From: Theropithecus gelada
Lineage: Eukaryota > Chordata > Mammalia > Primates > Cercopithecidae
Assembly (NCBI RefSeq): GCF_003255815.1
Contig: NC_037668.1
Location: forward strand, 68,939,445 to 69,003,444
DNA length: 64,000 bases
Reading direction: 5' to 3'
The notes below the pieces were generated by a model. The model ran no database searches. It was not told where the DNA came from and saw nothing but the letters and a program-made list of their open reading frames with translations. The position numbers and the translations under genes were made by a program. This document shows, piece after piece, positions 1 through 9,373 of this stretch (its first letter is position 1; the number at the start of each line of letters is the position of its first letter).

Positions 1-21
1 TCCTCATCTACTTCTTGTCTT

Positions 22-64
22 TATTCATTTTATTTTATTTTATTTTATTTTATTTTAATTTTTC
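22..64. repeat. (TTTTA)n simple repeat
   Basis: A pentanucleotide microsatellite of about seven TTTTA-type units starts just inside the window. No retroelement body is visible beside it, so it may be the tail of an element outside the window. Confidence 0.9.
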
Positions 65-1378
65 AGGAGCTAGGGCTGACCATCTTCTCTTTATCTTATT
101 TCCCTAAGTTATGCCAAATGATTTGCAGTCCCTCCACTTATCTGCAATAAGGCCCCTTTTCCTACTATGCACCAAACTTATCAACCTATAACCCATTCTT
201 CAAATTTTAACTCAGAAATCAATGAATCCCCTTCCTCAGCCTTCCTGCTCCTTTCTCTAGACGATCATTTCCTCTTGTATGCTACATTTATATCTGACCC
301 ACACTTATGGCATTTAAATACCATATTAAAATTATTTGTTTACACACTTTTTCTCTCTATTTGATAGTGAAGCCCTAAGGGATGTCTCATTCATGTTTAC
401 AACCCTGGGATCCAATACACTGCCTGACAGTAGCAGGCATCAGATCCATGTTTGCTGAGCTCAATTTAATATACTCAGAAAGTATACAAATGTTAACATA
501 GGATCTGGATATTACAAAATATAAATGTTTCAAAGGGGAAAAAAGCCTAAAACCCTTTAACTGCATTGTGTACAACAATGGCAGTTGCCCTGAAGGTCCC
601 TGTTAGCATTCTGTGCCCCAGCTGGGTCTCCAGAAGGTTCATTACTTTCATATTACCAGTGTGGCAATTTGTTAATGAGCTCAGTAAAACCAAGACAAAT
701 TGAAATGACAGCCCTGGCAACTAACATCTCTTATTCATCACTAGAGCTAGTCTCTCACTAGCAGTGCCATGGATAAGCCTTCTACAATGCAAAACAATTT
801 TTATGGAGCATCTTCTAAGAGATCTGCAAACACTGTGATCAGCACTAAAGGAAATCCAAAAAAGTATAACTCCTCATTAAGGTAGGCAAAAGTTGTGTTT
901 TTGAAAAATAACTCAACTGAAAAACATAGCTATCTGTTAAAAGTTACAGTCAAGGATTCATTACATGATTAATCAATTATGGGTCAGCTGCCTATCTAAC
1001 TGAAGTACCACCAGGACTCTTCTACCCTCACCATGATGAAGGCAGGCATTACAAGATTTTGCATGAGGAGGAAACCAAGAGCCACAATTAGGCATTCTGG
1101 CAGAAGAAGTCTGTAAAAGTAAAGCCCCCACCCCTGCAAAGGTTGGAAGGCTGAAGGCTTCTTGGCACCAGAGCATCCCTACTTAAGACTGATCTCTTGA
1201 GATAAAGCCAAATCATAAGCTGTTAACATAGCAAAAGTAAACTTTATAGTACAACTAGACACAAATATGTTCTAAGGAGAGAAAGACAAATGGCAGGAAA
1301 ACCTGAGGATGGAGGAAGATACTTTGTACTCACTGCTTTGCACTGATGACTATAGTACCTCTAGGAAACATCTCTATT
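65..1378. other. AT-rich non-coding stretch, nothing recognised
   Basis: No recognisable gene, RNA gene or young repeat is visible here. Reading frames are short and lack domain-like composition. Highly diverged old repeats could be present but are beyond what I can support by eye. Confidence 0.6.
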
Positions 1379-1552
1379 TTAGTTTCCCAGGGCTGCTATA
1401 ACAAAGTACTCTAAACTGACTATCTTTAAACAACAGAAATTTATTCTCTCATAGTTGTGGAGGCCAGAAGTCCAAAATCAAAGTGTTAGTAGAGTCATGC
1501 TCTCTCTGAAGATCCTTCCCCGTCTCTTCTACCTTCTAGCAGCTGCCAGGAA
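1379..1552 (-). mobile_element. MLT1-type (MaLR) LTR fragment, antisense
   Basis: The stretch matches the reverse complement of the 3' half of an MLT1-type LTR. It begins with the 'TTTCCCAGGGCTGCTATAAC' pattern and continues through the 'GGAGGCCAGAAGTCCAAAAT' pattern. It stops abruptly at 'GCTGCCAGG', where sense MaLR internal sequence begins. No protein-coding capacity is expected. Family assignment is from the recalled consensus. Confidence 0.75.
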
Positions 1553-2009
1553 ACTAATACGGATTTTGGTACCAAGAATGGTGTACTACTCTAACAAATA
1601 CTTAAATAAGTCGCTTTGGAATGGGGTAATGGGTAGGGGCTGAAAGAATTTTGAGATGCTTGACAGAAAAAGTCTAAATTTGCTTGAACAGATAGTTGGA
1701 AGAAATATGAGCACTAAAGATGCTTCTCGTAGAGCCTTCAAAGGAAATGATCAACATGTTATTGGACACCTTGTTACATAGCAGCAGCAAACTTGTCTGA
1801 ATTATGTTGAGCCGCTAGGTGAAAAGTAGAACTTATAAGTGATAGACTTGGATATTTGGCTGAGGAGATTTTTAACCAAAGTGTGGAAGTATGTTCTGGG
1901 TTCTCCTTGGTGCTTATAAAGTGTGAGAGGAAAGAAATAAATTGAGGAATGAACTATTAATATTAAGCAAAAAAGGAACAGCACTTGGTAATTAAGAAAA
2001 TTATCTGCT
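1553..2009 (+). mobile_element. MaLR internal region, part 1
   Basis: It begins 'AAACTAATACGGATTTTGG', the pattern that follows the 5' LTR in MST/MLT-type MaLR elements, and continues with recognisable internal sequence. It is split at its right end by an Alu and resumes after it. MaLR internal regions are non-coding relics that relied on other elements for mobility. The normal 5' LTR in the same orientation is missing. Confidence 0.65.
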
Positions 2010-2306
2010 GGCCGGGCCCGGTGGCTCACGCCTGTAATCCCAGCACTTTGGGAGGCCGAGGTGGGCAGATCACGAGGTCAGGAGATCCAGACCATCCTGG
2101 CTAACACAGTGAAACCCCAACTCTACTAAAAATACAAATTAGCCGGGCATGGTGATGGGTGCCTGTAGTCCCAGCCACGTGGGAGGCTGAGGCAGGAGAA
2201 TGGTGTGAACCTGGGAAGTGGAGTTTGCAGTGAGCCAAGATCGTGCCACTGCACTCCAGCCTGGGCGACAGAGCAAAACTCCATCTCAGAAAAAAAAAAA
2301 AAAAGA
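2010..2306 (+). mobile_element. Alu element, sense
   Basis: A full-length dimeric Alu with head GGCCGGGCCCGGTGG, both monomers and a poly-A tail. A perfect 15-bp target-site duplication AAGAAAATTATCTGC lies at 1994-2008 and 2307-2321. It inserted into the MaLR internal region and is therefore younger than it. Confidence 0.97.
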
Positions 2307-2321
2307 AAGAAAATTATCTGC

Positions 2322-3104
2322 CTATCCAGATAGTGTGCTCTGGAAACAAGGCCAAGGCAAGGGTACAGCTGGACAATCATTTGCATGTGATTCACAAACC
2401 CAGTCAATCATCTCTGCAAAAGCCAGGAATAGAGAGATACAGTTACGTAGCAAAGACATGTGGAGAACATTCTTGTTAGATGGATTGGACCTGCATTGCA
2501 CAGGAGACTGACGAGGTTTTTGAGAATTTCATACCAGCAAAAGTACTACCAGCCATGACTGAAATGGACAGAGATGGAATGACATACAGGAAGACTGGCT
2601 CCGAGGGCAAAGCCACAGATGCAGAGGTCTGGGCCAATGAGACGTTCTCAGGCTAAAGCGGTAGGGCCGCCCCAGCAGTCCAGAGGACAGAGAATCAAGC
2701 CAGAATTATTCTTGGGCTCTGAAATCTAATGCAGTTTTCCCTGCTGGGTTATGAACTTGCTTTAGACCAGTGACTCCCTTATTCTTTCCATTTTCTCCCT
2801 TTCATAATGGCAATGTCTTTCCTATGCCTATCTTACCATTGTATCTTGGAAGCAAATAGCAACTTGTTTTCTAGGCTTCATAGCAGATGGGAAGAAATTT
2901 TGATCAGGAGGGACTATACCCAGAGGCTCACTCATATCTGATTTAGATTATATAAAAGATGAAATTTGGAACTTTTTGAGTTGATTACATTTAGATGGGA
3001 TTTTGGACTTAGAGTTGATGCTGGAAGGAGTTGAGGCTTTTGGAGATGTTGAAATGGGATGGATATATTTTGCACATGAGAAGAACAAAAATTTTAGGGG
3101 GCCA
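2322..3104 (+). mobile_element. MaLR internal region, part 2
   Basis: This continues part 1 after the Alu and runs into the 3' LTR. The segment just before the LTR (about 2930-3100) has the MaLR pre-LTR pattern of 'TTTTGGACTTAGAGTTGATG' followed by a purine-rich stretch. The middle is strongly diverged and I assign it mainly by position between recognisable ends. Confidence 0.55.
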
Positions 3105-3531
3105 AAATTGTGAACTGTGTTAAATTGTGTCCCTAAAATTGTGTGCCTCTGGTACCTGTGAATTGCCCTTACTTGGAAATAGGGTCTTTGCAGATATAAA
3201 CAAGTTAAGATGAGGTCATTAGGGTAAGCCATGATCCAGTGTGACTGGTGTCCTTAAGAGTTAAAGACCATATGAAAACAGAGATACATAGGGAGAACAC
3301 AATGTGACATCAGAGTCAGAGACTGGAGTAATACAACTGCAAGCCCAGGAACACCAAGGACTGAGCTAGGCAAAGGCCAGAAAAGATTCTACCCAGAGTC
3401 TCTGAGGGAGCATGGCCTAGTTAACACCTTAATTTTAGACTTCTAGCCTCCAGACTGAGAGAATAAATTTCTGTTTTTCTAGCCAACCAATTTGTGGTAC
3501 TTTGTTACAGCAACCTAGGAAACTAAAACAC
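3105..3531 (+). mobile_element. MLT1-type 3' LTR (MaLR)
   Basis: The recognisable order is the 'AATTGTGTCCCTAAAATTGT' start, 'GGTACCTGTGAATTGCCCTT', 'GGGTCTTTGCAGATATAAAC', 'AAGTTAAGATGAGGTCATTA', a polyadenylation signal AATAAA near 3463, and a 'TGTGGTACTTTGTTACAGCA' end. Orientation is sense, matching the internal region to its left, so it is the 3' LTR of the same relic. Confidence 0.85.
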
Positions 3532-3834
3532 CTCTTAATACCAGCTAATATCTATTTGAGCCTTAGTACATACCAGGCATGGTATTAAGTGCTTTACACT
3601 GGTGACTGCATTTAAACCTCACCACAACCCCATGAGGAAAAGAAATAACTTTCTACTAAACCACTGTTAACCATTACACTAAACTTTCTCTTATGTACCA
3701 TGTGTTATATAATTTGTCTAGTCTTTGTACCAGGTTCCTGGCACAGAGCTTCTAAAACCCCTGGAATTTTCCAAGTGATATAAATAGCTTTATTATTCGT
3801 AAGACCCTGGGATCACACCTTAGTTTCTGTTAGT
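3532..3834 (-). repeat. probable old MIR/L2-type remnant
   Basis: The phrase around 3565-3650 (a 'GTACATACCAGGCATGGTAT' pattern, then an 'AACCTCACCACAACCCCATG' pattern) resembles antisense MIR/L2 3' sequence. The rest is unassigned and no gene is seen. Confidence 0.4.
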
Positions 3835-4450
3835 CAGATGGTTCAATATGTGGGCTAGTTACCAGAAGAACAAACCATATGATTAGAGGGCTGGGGCTTT
3901 GAACAAGCCCAACCTCTGGGGAAGGGAGGGGGCCTGAACACTGAGTTATCAATTATGCCTACATATGAAACCCTAATAAAAACTCTTGACACTGAAGCTC
4001 AATACTGCTTCCTAATCTGTGAACACACTGATATGCTAGAAGGGTGATGTGCCCCAATTCCATGGAAGGAGGGCACAGAAGTTCTGCAACTGAGATTCTC
4101 CCAGGCCTCACCCTAAGTGTCTCTTCATTTGGCTGTCCCTAATTTGTTATCTTTTATAATAAGCCTGTAATAATAAGAACAGCACTTTCATGAGTTCTGT
4201 GAGTTGTTCCAGTCAATTGTCAAACCTGAACAGGATTGTGGGCACTCCTCAAATTTGTAGCCAGCTGGTCAGAAGTATGGGTAGCCTGGGGATCTGACTT
4301 TGAGACCAGCATCTGAAATGGGGCAAGTCTTGTTGGAGGCCACGCTCTCATAAACTTGTGGAGTCTGACTCTAACTCTGGATGGTTGGTGTCAGAACTGA
4401 ATTGAAATACGTCAGATGCCATCAGAATAGCTGGGGTTAAAACAGAATAC
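3835..4450 (+). mobile_element. probable ERV-type LTR, family unassigned
   Basis: This stretch carries patterns typical of an old retroviral LTR: a run ending in 'TTTTATAATAAGCCTGTAAT', then 'TGAGTTCTGTGAGTTGTTCC' and a 'GTGTCAGAACTGAATTGAAA' 3' part. I cannot fix its ends or name the subfamily, and no target duplication was identified. Confidence 0.45.
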
Positions 4451-4512
4451 CATAATTGAAAGTCCTATAGAAGCTCAGTATACTCAATAGTAAGTATCAA
4501 ATACAAAAACAT

Positions 4513-4722
4513 GGCCAGGCACGGTGGCTCATGCCTGTAATTCCAGCATTTTGGGAGGCCGAGGTGGGCAGATCACTTGAGGTCAGAAGTTTGAGATAAG
4601 CCTGGCCAACATGGCAAAACCCTGTCTCTACTAAAAATACAAAAAAACAGCCAGGCATGGTGGCAGGTGGCACTCCACCCTAGGCAAAACTCCAACCCTC
4701 TACCAAAAAAAAAAAAAAAAAA
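4513..4722 (+). mobile_element. Alu with a large right-monomer deletion, sense
   Basis: A normal Alu left monomer and linker are followed directly by the last part of the right monomer (CACTCCACCCTAGGCAAAAC) and a long poly-A. About a third of a standard Alu is missing from the middle of the right half. Confidence 0.9.
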
Positions 4723-4726
4723 AAAG

Positions 4727-4812
4727 ATTCATTCATTCATTTAACTTTTTAATGAATGCCATTATATGCCATGCACTGTGATAGGAGTCAGATGTAAGAA
4801 TAAGATTGGCAA
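4727..4812 (-). repeat. L2 3' tail, antisense (part 1)
   Basis: The ATTCATTCATTCATT run followed by 'ATGCCATGCACTGTGATAGG' is the reverse complement of an L2-type LINE 3' tail. The element is interrupted by an L1 insertion and continues after 5280. Confidence 0.6.
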
Positions 4813-5262
4813 TGCGACACTATTCACAATAGCAAAGACTTGGAACCAACCCAAATGTCCATCAATGACAGACTAGATTAAGAAAATGTCGTACATATAC
4901 ACTATGGAACACTATGTAGCCATGAAAAAGGATGAGTTCATGACCTTTGTAGGGACATGGATGAAGCTAGAAACCATCATTCTCAGCAAACTATCACAAG
5001 GACAGAAAACCAAACACCGCATGTTCTCACTCATAGGTGGGAATTGAACAATGAGAACACCTGGACACAGGGAGGAGAACATCACACACCAGGGCCTATC
5101 AGAGGGTCAGGGGGTGGGGGAGGGATAGCATTAGAAGAAATACCTAATATAAGTGACGAGTTAATGGGTGCAGCAAACCAACATGGCACATGTATACAAA
5201 TGGAACAAACCTGCAAGTTGTGCACATGTACCCTAGAACTTAAAGTATAATTAAAAAAAAAA
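4813..5262 (+). mobile_element. 5'-truncated primate L1 3' end, sense
   Basis: About 450 bp of L1 ORF2 end and 3' UTR finishes in 'ACTTAAAGTATAATT' plus poly-A. It is flanked by a 17-bp target duplication, AAGAATAAGATTGGCAA at 4796-4812 and AAGAGTAAGATTGGCAA at 5263-5279, with one mismatch. The remaining coding part is only the ORF2 C-terminus and is not functional. Confidence 0.95.
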
Positions 5263-5279
5263 AAGAGTAAGATTGGCAA

Positions 5280-5431
5280 GACCCCTGCCCTCATGCCCTC
5301 ATGGAATTTAACAAGTAAGCAAATAAATAATTACATATTGTGATTAAGTGTTATAATAGAATAAACAGAGTGACTGTGGAAGGGCAGTCAGTATGGTCTC
5401 TATGAGGAGGTAATGTTTAAGAATGAATCAA
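5280..5431 (-). repeat. L2 antisense (part 2)
   Basis: The 'CCTGCCCTCATGGAATTTA' pattern followed by 'AATAAATAATTACATATTGT' is antisense L2, continuing the element broken by the L1 at 4813. Confidence 0.6.
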
Positions 5432-5739
5432 GGCCGGGCGCGGTGGCTCAAGCCTGTAATCCCAGCACTTTGGGAGGCCGAGACGGGCGAATCACAAGGT
5501 CAGGAGATCCAGACCATCCTGGCTAACACGGTGAAACCCCGTCTCTACTAAAAATACAAAAAATTAGCCGGGCTTGGTGGCGGGCGCCTGTGTAGTCCCA
5601 GCTACTCAGGAGGCTGAGGCAGGAGAATGGCGTGAACCTGGGAGGCGGTGCTTGCAGTGAGCCGAGATCGCGCCACTGCACTCCAGCCTGGGCGACAGAG
5701 CGAGACTCCTTCTCAAAAAAAAAAATAATAATAATAATC
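5432..5739 (+). mobile_element. AluY/S-like element, sense
   Basis: A full-length, little-decayed Alu with head GGCCGGGCGCGGTGGCTCA, many intact CpGs and an (AAT)n-modified tail. It is inserted in the L2 fragment. The low decay suggests a young copy. The duplication at its ends is too short to be sure of. Confidence 0.95.
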
Positions 5740-6203
5740 AAAAGTCAGGGGAAGACTCTCCCAGGCAGATGTAACAGTATGTGCCAAGTCTGAGAGACAG
5801 GAAAGAGCTTCATATCTTCAGGAAATGAGATGGGGGTCAATGTAACTAGAACTTAGCTAGGGGATGGTGGCACTATGTGAGGCTAAGAAGGTAGTCTCCA
5901 TATCATGTAGACCACAAGGAAAAATATCATTTGTATATCCAAAGCAATGGAAAGCTACTGAAGGATTTTAGGCAGAGATAATATGATCTGTAGTGACCAT
6001 ATTGGTGGAGGATAGGGTACAAAAGTAAACAAACGAAAGCCATTTAGGGGGTTGATATAATGGTCCAAAAGAAGAACTATGGTGGCCTAGACTAGAATAA
6101 AGGAAGTGGTGATGGGGAGGGGTGGAAAGATTCATTAGCTATTTAGCATATAGTCCTAAGGGGTATCAGCAATGAACTAAAAATGGAGAAAAGATAATTT
6201 AAC
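5740..6203 (-). repeat. L2 antisense (part 3), decayed
   Basis: Antisense L2-like phrases include 'CAATGGAAAGCTACTGAAGG' and 'TTTTAGGCAGAGATAATATG', in the order expected from the parts to the left. Divergence is high and no gene is seen. Confidence 0.5.
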
Positions 6204-6215
6204 AAATGATTCCCA

Positions 6216-6514
6216 GCCAGGCACCATCCCAGCACTTCAGGAGGCTGAGGCAGGAGGATCACTGGAGCCCAGGAGTTCAAGAGTAGCTTAGGCAAGATGG
6301 CAAGACCCTATCCCTATAAAACAAAAATTTAAAAATTAGCTGGGTTCCACAGCACACGCCTGTAGTCTTACCTACTCAGAAAGATGAGGGAAGAGGATCC
6401 CCTGAGCCCGGGAGTTCAAGGCAGCAGTGAGCTATGATCGCGTCACTGCACTCCAGCCTGAGCAACAAAGCAAGACCCTATTTCTTAAAAAAAAAAAAAA
6501 AAAAAAAATTAAAG
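6216..6514 (+). mobile_element. AluJ-like element, sense
   Basis: An old, strongly diverged dimeric Alu lacking part of its left head. A 13-bp flanking duplication AAATGATTCCCAG (6204-6216) and AAACGATTCCCAG (6515-6527) has one mismatch. The divergence fits the J age class. Confidence 0.88.
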
Positions 6515-6690
6515 AAACGATTCCCAGTTTTTAGGCCTGAACAAATAGATGAATTAGGGGGCTGTTCACTGAAACTGGCAACAACGAGTAAGTATCAGAA
6601 TTACTTAAAGAGCTTTTAGAAAATATTAATTCCTATGTTCTATCCCCTTAGAGATCCCAATTCAATATAATTTTTTTGGCACATGGTACT

Positions 6691-7236
6691 TTTTTTTTTC
6701 AGTTATTTTGATAAATGTAGACAGTTTATTGGCATAAGTTAGTATAGAATAATAGAATAAAATATTCCACTCCAAATAATACCCTTTTTTGTTGTTGTTG
6801 TTGTAACAGTTATTTTTATTCTATCAGGATTTTCACACTTGAAGATTTCTTGTACCCTATCTCTTTTATTTTTTTTAAATTATACTTTAAGTTCTAGAGT
6901 ACATGTGCACAACGTGCAGATTTGTTACATATGCATACATGTGCCATGTTGGTGTGCTGCACCCATCAACTCGTCATTTACATTAGGTATATCTCCTAAT
7001 GCTATCCCTCCCCCCTCCTCCCTCCCCACAATAGGCCCTGGTGTGTGTGATGTTCCCCTTCCTGTGTCCAAGTGATCTCATTGTTCAATTCCCACCTATG
7101 AGTGAGAACATGTGGTGTTTGGTGTTCTGTTCTTGTGATAGTTTGCTGAGAGTGATGGTTTCCAGCTGCATCCATGTCCCTACAAAGGACACAAACTCAT
7201 CCTTTTTTATGGCTGCATAGTATTCCATGGTGTATA
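6691..7236 (-). mobile_element. 5'-truncated L1 with 3'-transduced sequence, antisense
   Basis: Flanks carry a 13-bp target duplication GGCACATGRTACT at 6678-6690 and 7237-7249. Read on the minus strand, L1 3' sequence runs from 7236 to about 6866 and ends in an A-rich tract. About 165 bp of non-L1 sequence follows, with an AATAAA signal at 6725-6730, and then a second poly-A ending at 6691. This is the structure expected when L1 transcription reads past its own weak signal and the longer RNA is inserted. The L1 part is only the ORF2 end and 3' UTR, so it is not active. Confidence 0.85.
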
Positions 7237-7249
7237 GGCACATGATACT

Positions 7250-7784
7250 TTTAATTTTAAAAATATCTCCAGGTGATTCTGATATTCAACAAGGTTTAGG
7301 ACTCTGCTACAGACAAAGTTAACCAGAGTAGATTATTATTGCTTGCAAATTAAAGAACATCATATGATTAGAAATTGGTTTGTGGGAGTGGCACAAATGA
7401 TAGTCCCTAAAACACAGAATTGACTGGATCAAAGTTGAGAACAGAACAGTACAGAATTCTATATACCATGTTGAGAGGTTGGCCATCTTTATAATGTGCT
7501 ATGAGACAGCTGATCAAACTGTGGTCTATTTTGTGCTGCGATTCACTATTACTAGGACTTGGCATGTTTTTGACACTATATACATAAGAGACTGAGGCAG
7601 AAAAAGTTCATATGACATCCACCTAGTATACATTCTGGCAAATGCATCTATCAACAGACTGCAGTTTGTCAGTCACATCAAATGAGTCAACTAAATTACG
7701 CACATCATTTTATGAAGACATGGGTTTCAATTAAATCTCAAAGAAATAACATCTAAACTTACTCTAATTTTATTACAACTTTTT
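7250..7784. other. unique-looking non-coding stretch
   Basis: No gene or clear repeat was recognised. Short reading frames only. Confidence 0.5.
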
Positions 7785-7904
7785 AAAAATAAACTTTTTC
7801 TATGAGAACAGTTTTAGACTTAGAGAAAAACTGCAGATAGTTCCCAAACCCTGTACCATTTCCCCTATTACTAACATTTTACATTAGTATGGTGTATTTG
7901 TTAC
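7785..7904 (-). mobile_element. old L1M-type 3' fragment, antisense (part 1)
   Basis: The 'GAACAGTTTTAGACTTAGAG' and 'TTACATTAGTATGGTGTATT' patterns belong to the old mammalian L1M group. The solo LTR interrupts the element exactly within its 'TTTGTTACAATTAATGAACC' phrase. Confidence 0.7.
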
Positions 7905-8416
7905 TGTTTGGGTGAGGGAGAAAGGACAAGATGGAGGAAGGTGAACAAGAAGGCACAATCCACATTGCTTCCGGTTTCTTCCTCACCAACTTTCCCGCAC
8001 ACGGGAAAATGCAGCCCACGCCCAGGAAGATGCAGATCAACCGAGCATGCGCCAGGTGGCATCAATCCGAAGAGATGGAAACTTACCCTGCCACGCCTAT
8101 GGAGACGCCCCTATCACGCCCTTATCCCGCCCACTGCTCTCCCCCTTCCAGTATCAATGCATAAAAGTCCGCTGCCGGCAGGAGCCGGCGTGACTTCTTC
8201 AGCCCCTCCTACTTGTGGACCGGAGAACCTCACCCGAGAGCCCCAGCGCGACTTCCCTGGCCCCATACCTGAGGACTGGAGAACCTCGCCCGAGAGTGTG
8301 TGCATATTTGCAATAAAAGACTGCCACTTTCTTATGTACTTTGGCCTCATGTTTAATTATTTAGCTCTCCTAAATTAAGTATTAAATTAAGACAATTATT
8401 AAATAAAATTAAGACA
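7905..8416 (+). mobile_element. solo ERV LTR, complete
   Basis: The LTR is 512 bp, begins TGTTTGGGTG and ends AAGACA (canonical TG...CA). A perfect 5-bp target duplication GTTAC lies at 7900-7904 and 8417-8421, and the interrupted L1M sequence rejoins across it. A TATA-like element CATAAAAG lies near 8160 and a polyadenylation signal AATAAA at 8312-8317, giving a sense U3-R-U5 order. It has more CpG than its surroundings. The family is not recognised with confidence. No internal viral sequence remains, so it arose by LTR-LTR recombination. Confidence 0.88.
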
Positions 8417-8651
8417 GTTACAATTAATGAACCAATACTGATACCTTATTAACTAAAGTCCACACTTTATTCAGACTTCCTTAATGTTTACTTAAGATTA
8501 CTTTTCTGTGACAGGACCCCCATCCAGTATACTATGCTACATTATATTTAGTCACTATGTCTTCTTAGCCTCTTCTTGGCTGACACTTTCTCAGACTTTC
8601 CTTGTTTGATTGATGACTTTAACAGTTTTGTAGAGTATTAGAAATTTTATA
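8417..8651 (-). mobile_element. old L1M-type 3' fragment, antisense (part 2)
   Basis: This continues part 1 after the LTR. It includes 'AATGAACCAATACTGATACC' and a 'CTTCTTGGCTGACACTTTCT' pattern, and is interrupted again by the Alu at 8652. Confidence 0.7.
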
Positions 8652-8945
8652 GGCTGGGCGCGGTGGCTCACGCCTGTAATCCCAGCACTTTGGGAAGCAG
8701 AGGCAGGTGGATCATGAGGTCAGGAGCTCAAGAACAGCCCAGCCAATATAGTGAAACCCGGTCTCCACTAAAAATACAAAAAATTAGCCGGGCGTGGTGG
8801 TGGGCACCTGTAATCCTAGCTACTCGGGAGGCTGAGGCAGGAGAATCACTTGAACCAGGAGGTGGAGGTTACAGCGAGCTGAGGTCACACACACTGCACA
8901 CCAGCCAGGGTGATAGTGCGAGACTCTGTCTCAAAAAAAAAAAAA
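8652..8945 (+). mobile_element. AluS/Y-like element, sense
   Basis: A full-length Alu with head GGCTGGGCGCGGTGG. A perfect 12-bp target duplication AGAAATTTTATA lies at 8640-8651 and 8946-8957. It is inserted in the old L1M fragment. Confidence 0.96.
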
Positions 8946-8957
8946 AGAAATTTTATA

Positions 8958-9097
8958 AAATGTACCTCAGTTGGGATTATCTGATGTTTTCTCATGATCA
9001 GACTCAGGTTATGGCTTTTGGGGAGGAAGAGAGCTTAGGTAAAGTTATTACACCTGTCACCTAAATAGTAAAACCCACTGAGGGAAGAAACCATATC
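8958..9097 (-). repeat. old L1M-type fragment, antisense (part 3)
   Basis: The 'GATTATCTGATGTTTTCTCA' and 'CAGGTTATGGCTTTTGGGGA' patterns continue the L1M element to the right of the Alu. Confidence 0.6.
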
Positions 9098-9373
9098 TTT
9101 TTTTTTTTTTTTTTTTTTTGAGACGGAGTCTTGCTCTGTCACCCAGGCTGGAGTGCAGTGGTGCGATCTCGGCTCACTGCAAGCTCTGCCTCCCAGGTTC
9201 ACGCCATTCTCCTGACTCAGCCTCCCGAGTAGCTGGGACTACAGGCACCCACCACCACGTCCGGCTAATTTTTTTTTTTTTTTTTTTTTATAGAGACGGG
9301 GTTTCACCGTGTTAGCCAGGATGGTCTCCATCTCCTAACCTCGTGATCTGCCCGCCTCGGCCTCCCAAAGTGC
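9098..9373 (-). mobile_element. AluY/S-like, antisense, 5'-truncated
   Basis: A poly-T start is followed by the antisense Alu body and stops at CCCAAAGTGC, short of the Alu 5' end. The A-rich linker is expanded into a second 20-nt T-run. No convincing target duplication was seen. Confidence 0.93.

Noticed and set aside
7908..8378. 156-codon plus-strand frame in the solo LTR
   Set aside because: It lies entirely inside a non-coding LTR, crosses the TATA-like and polyadenylation signals, and has no domain.
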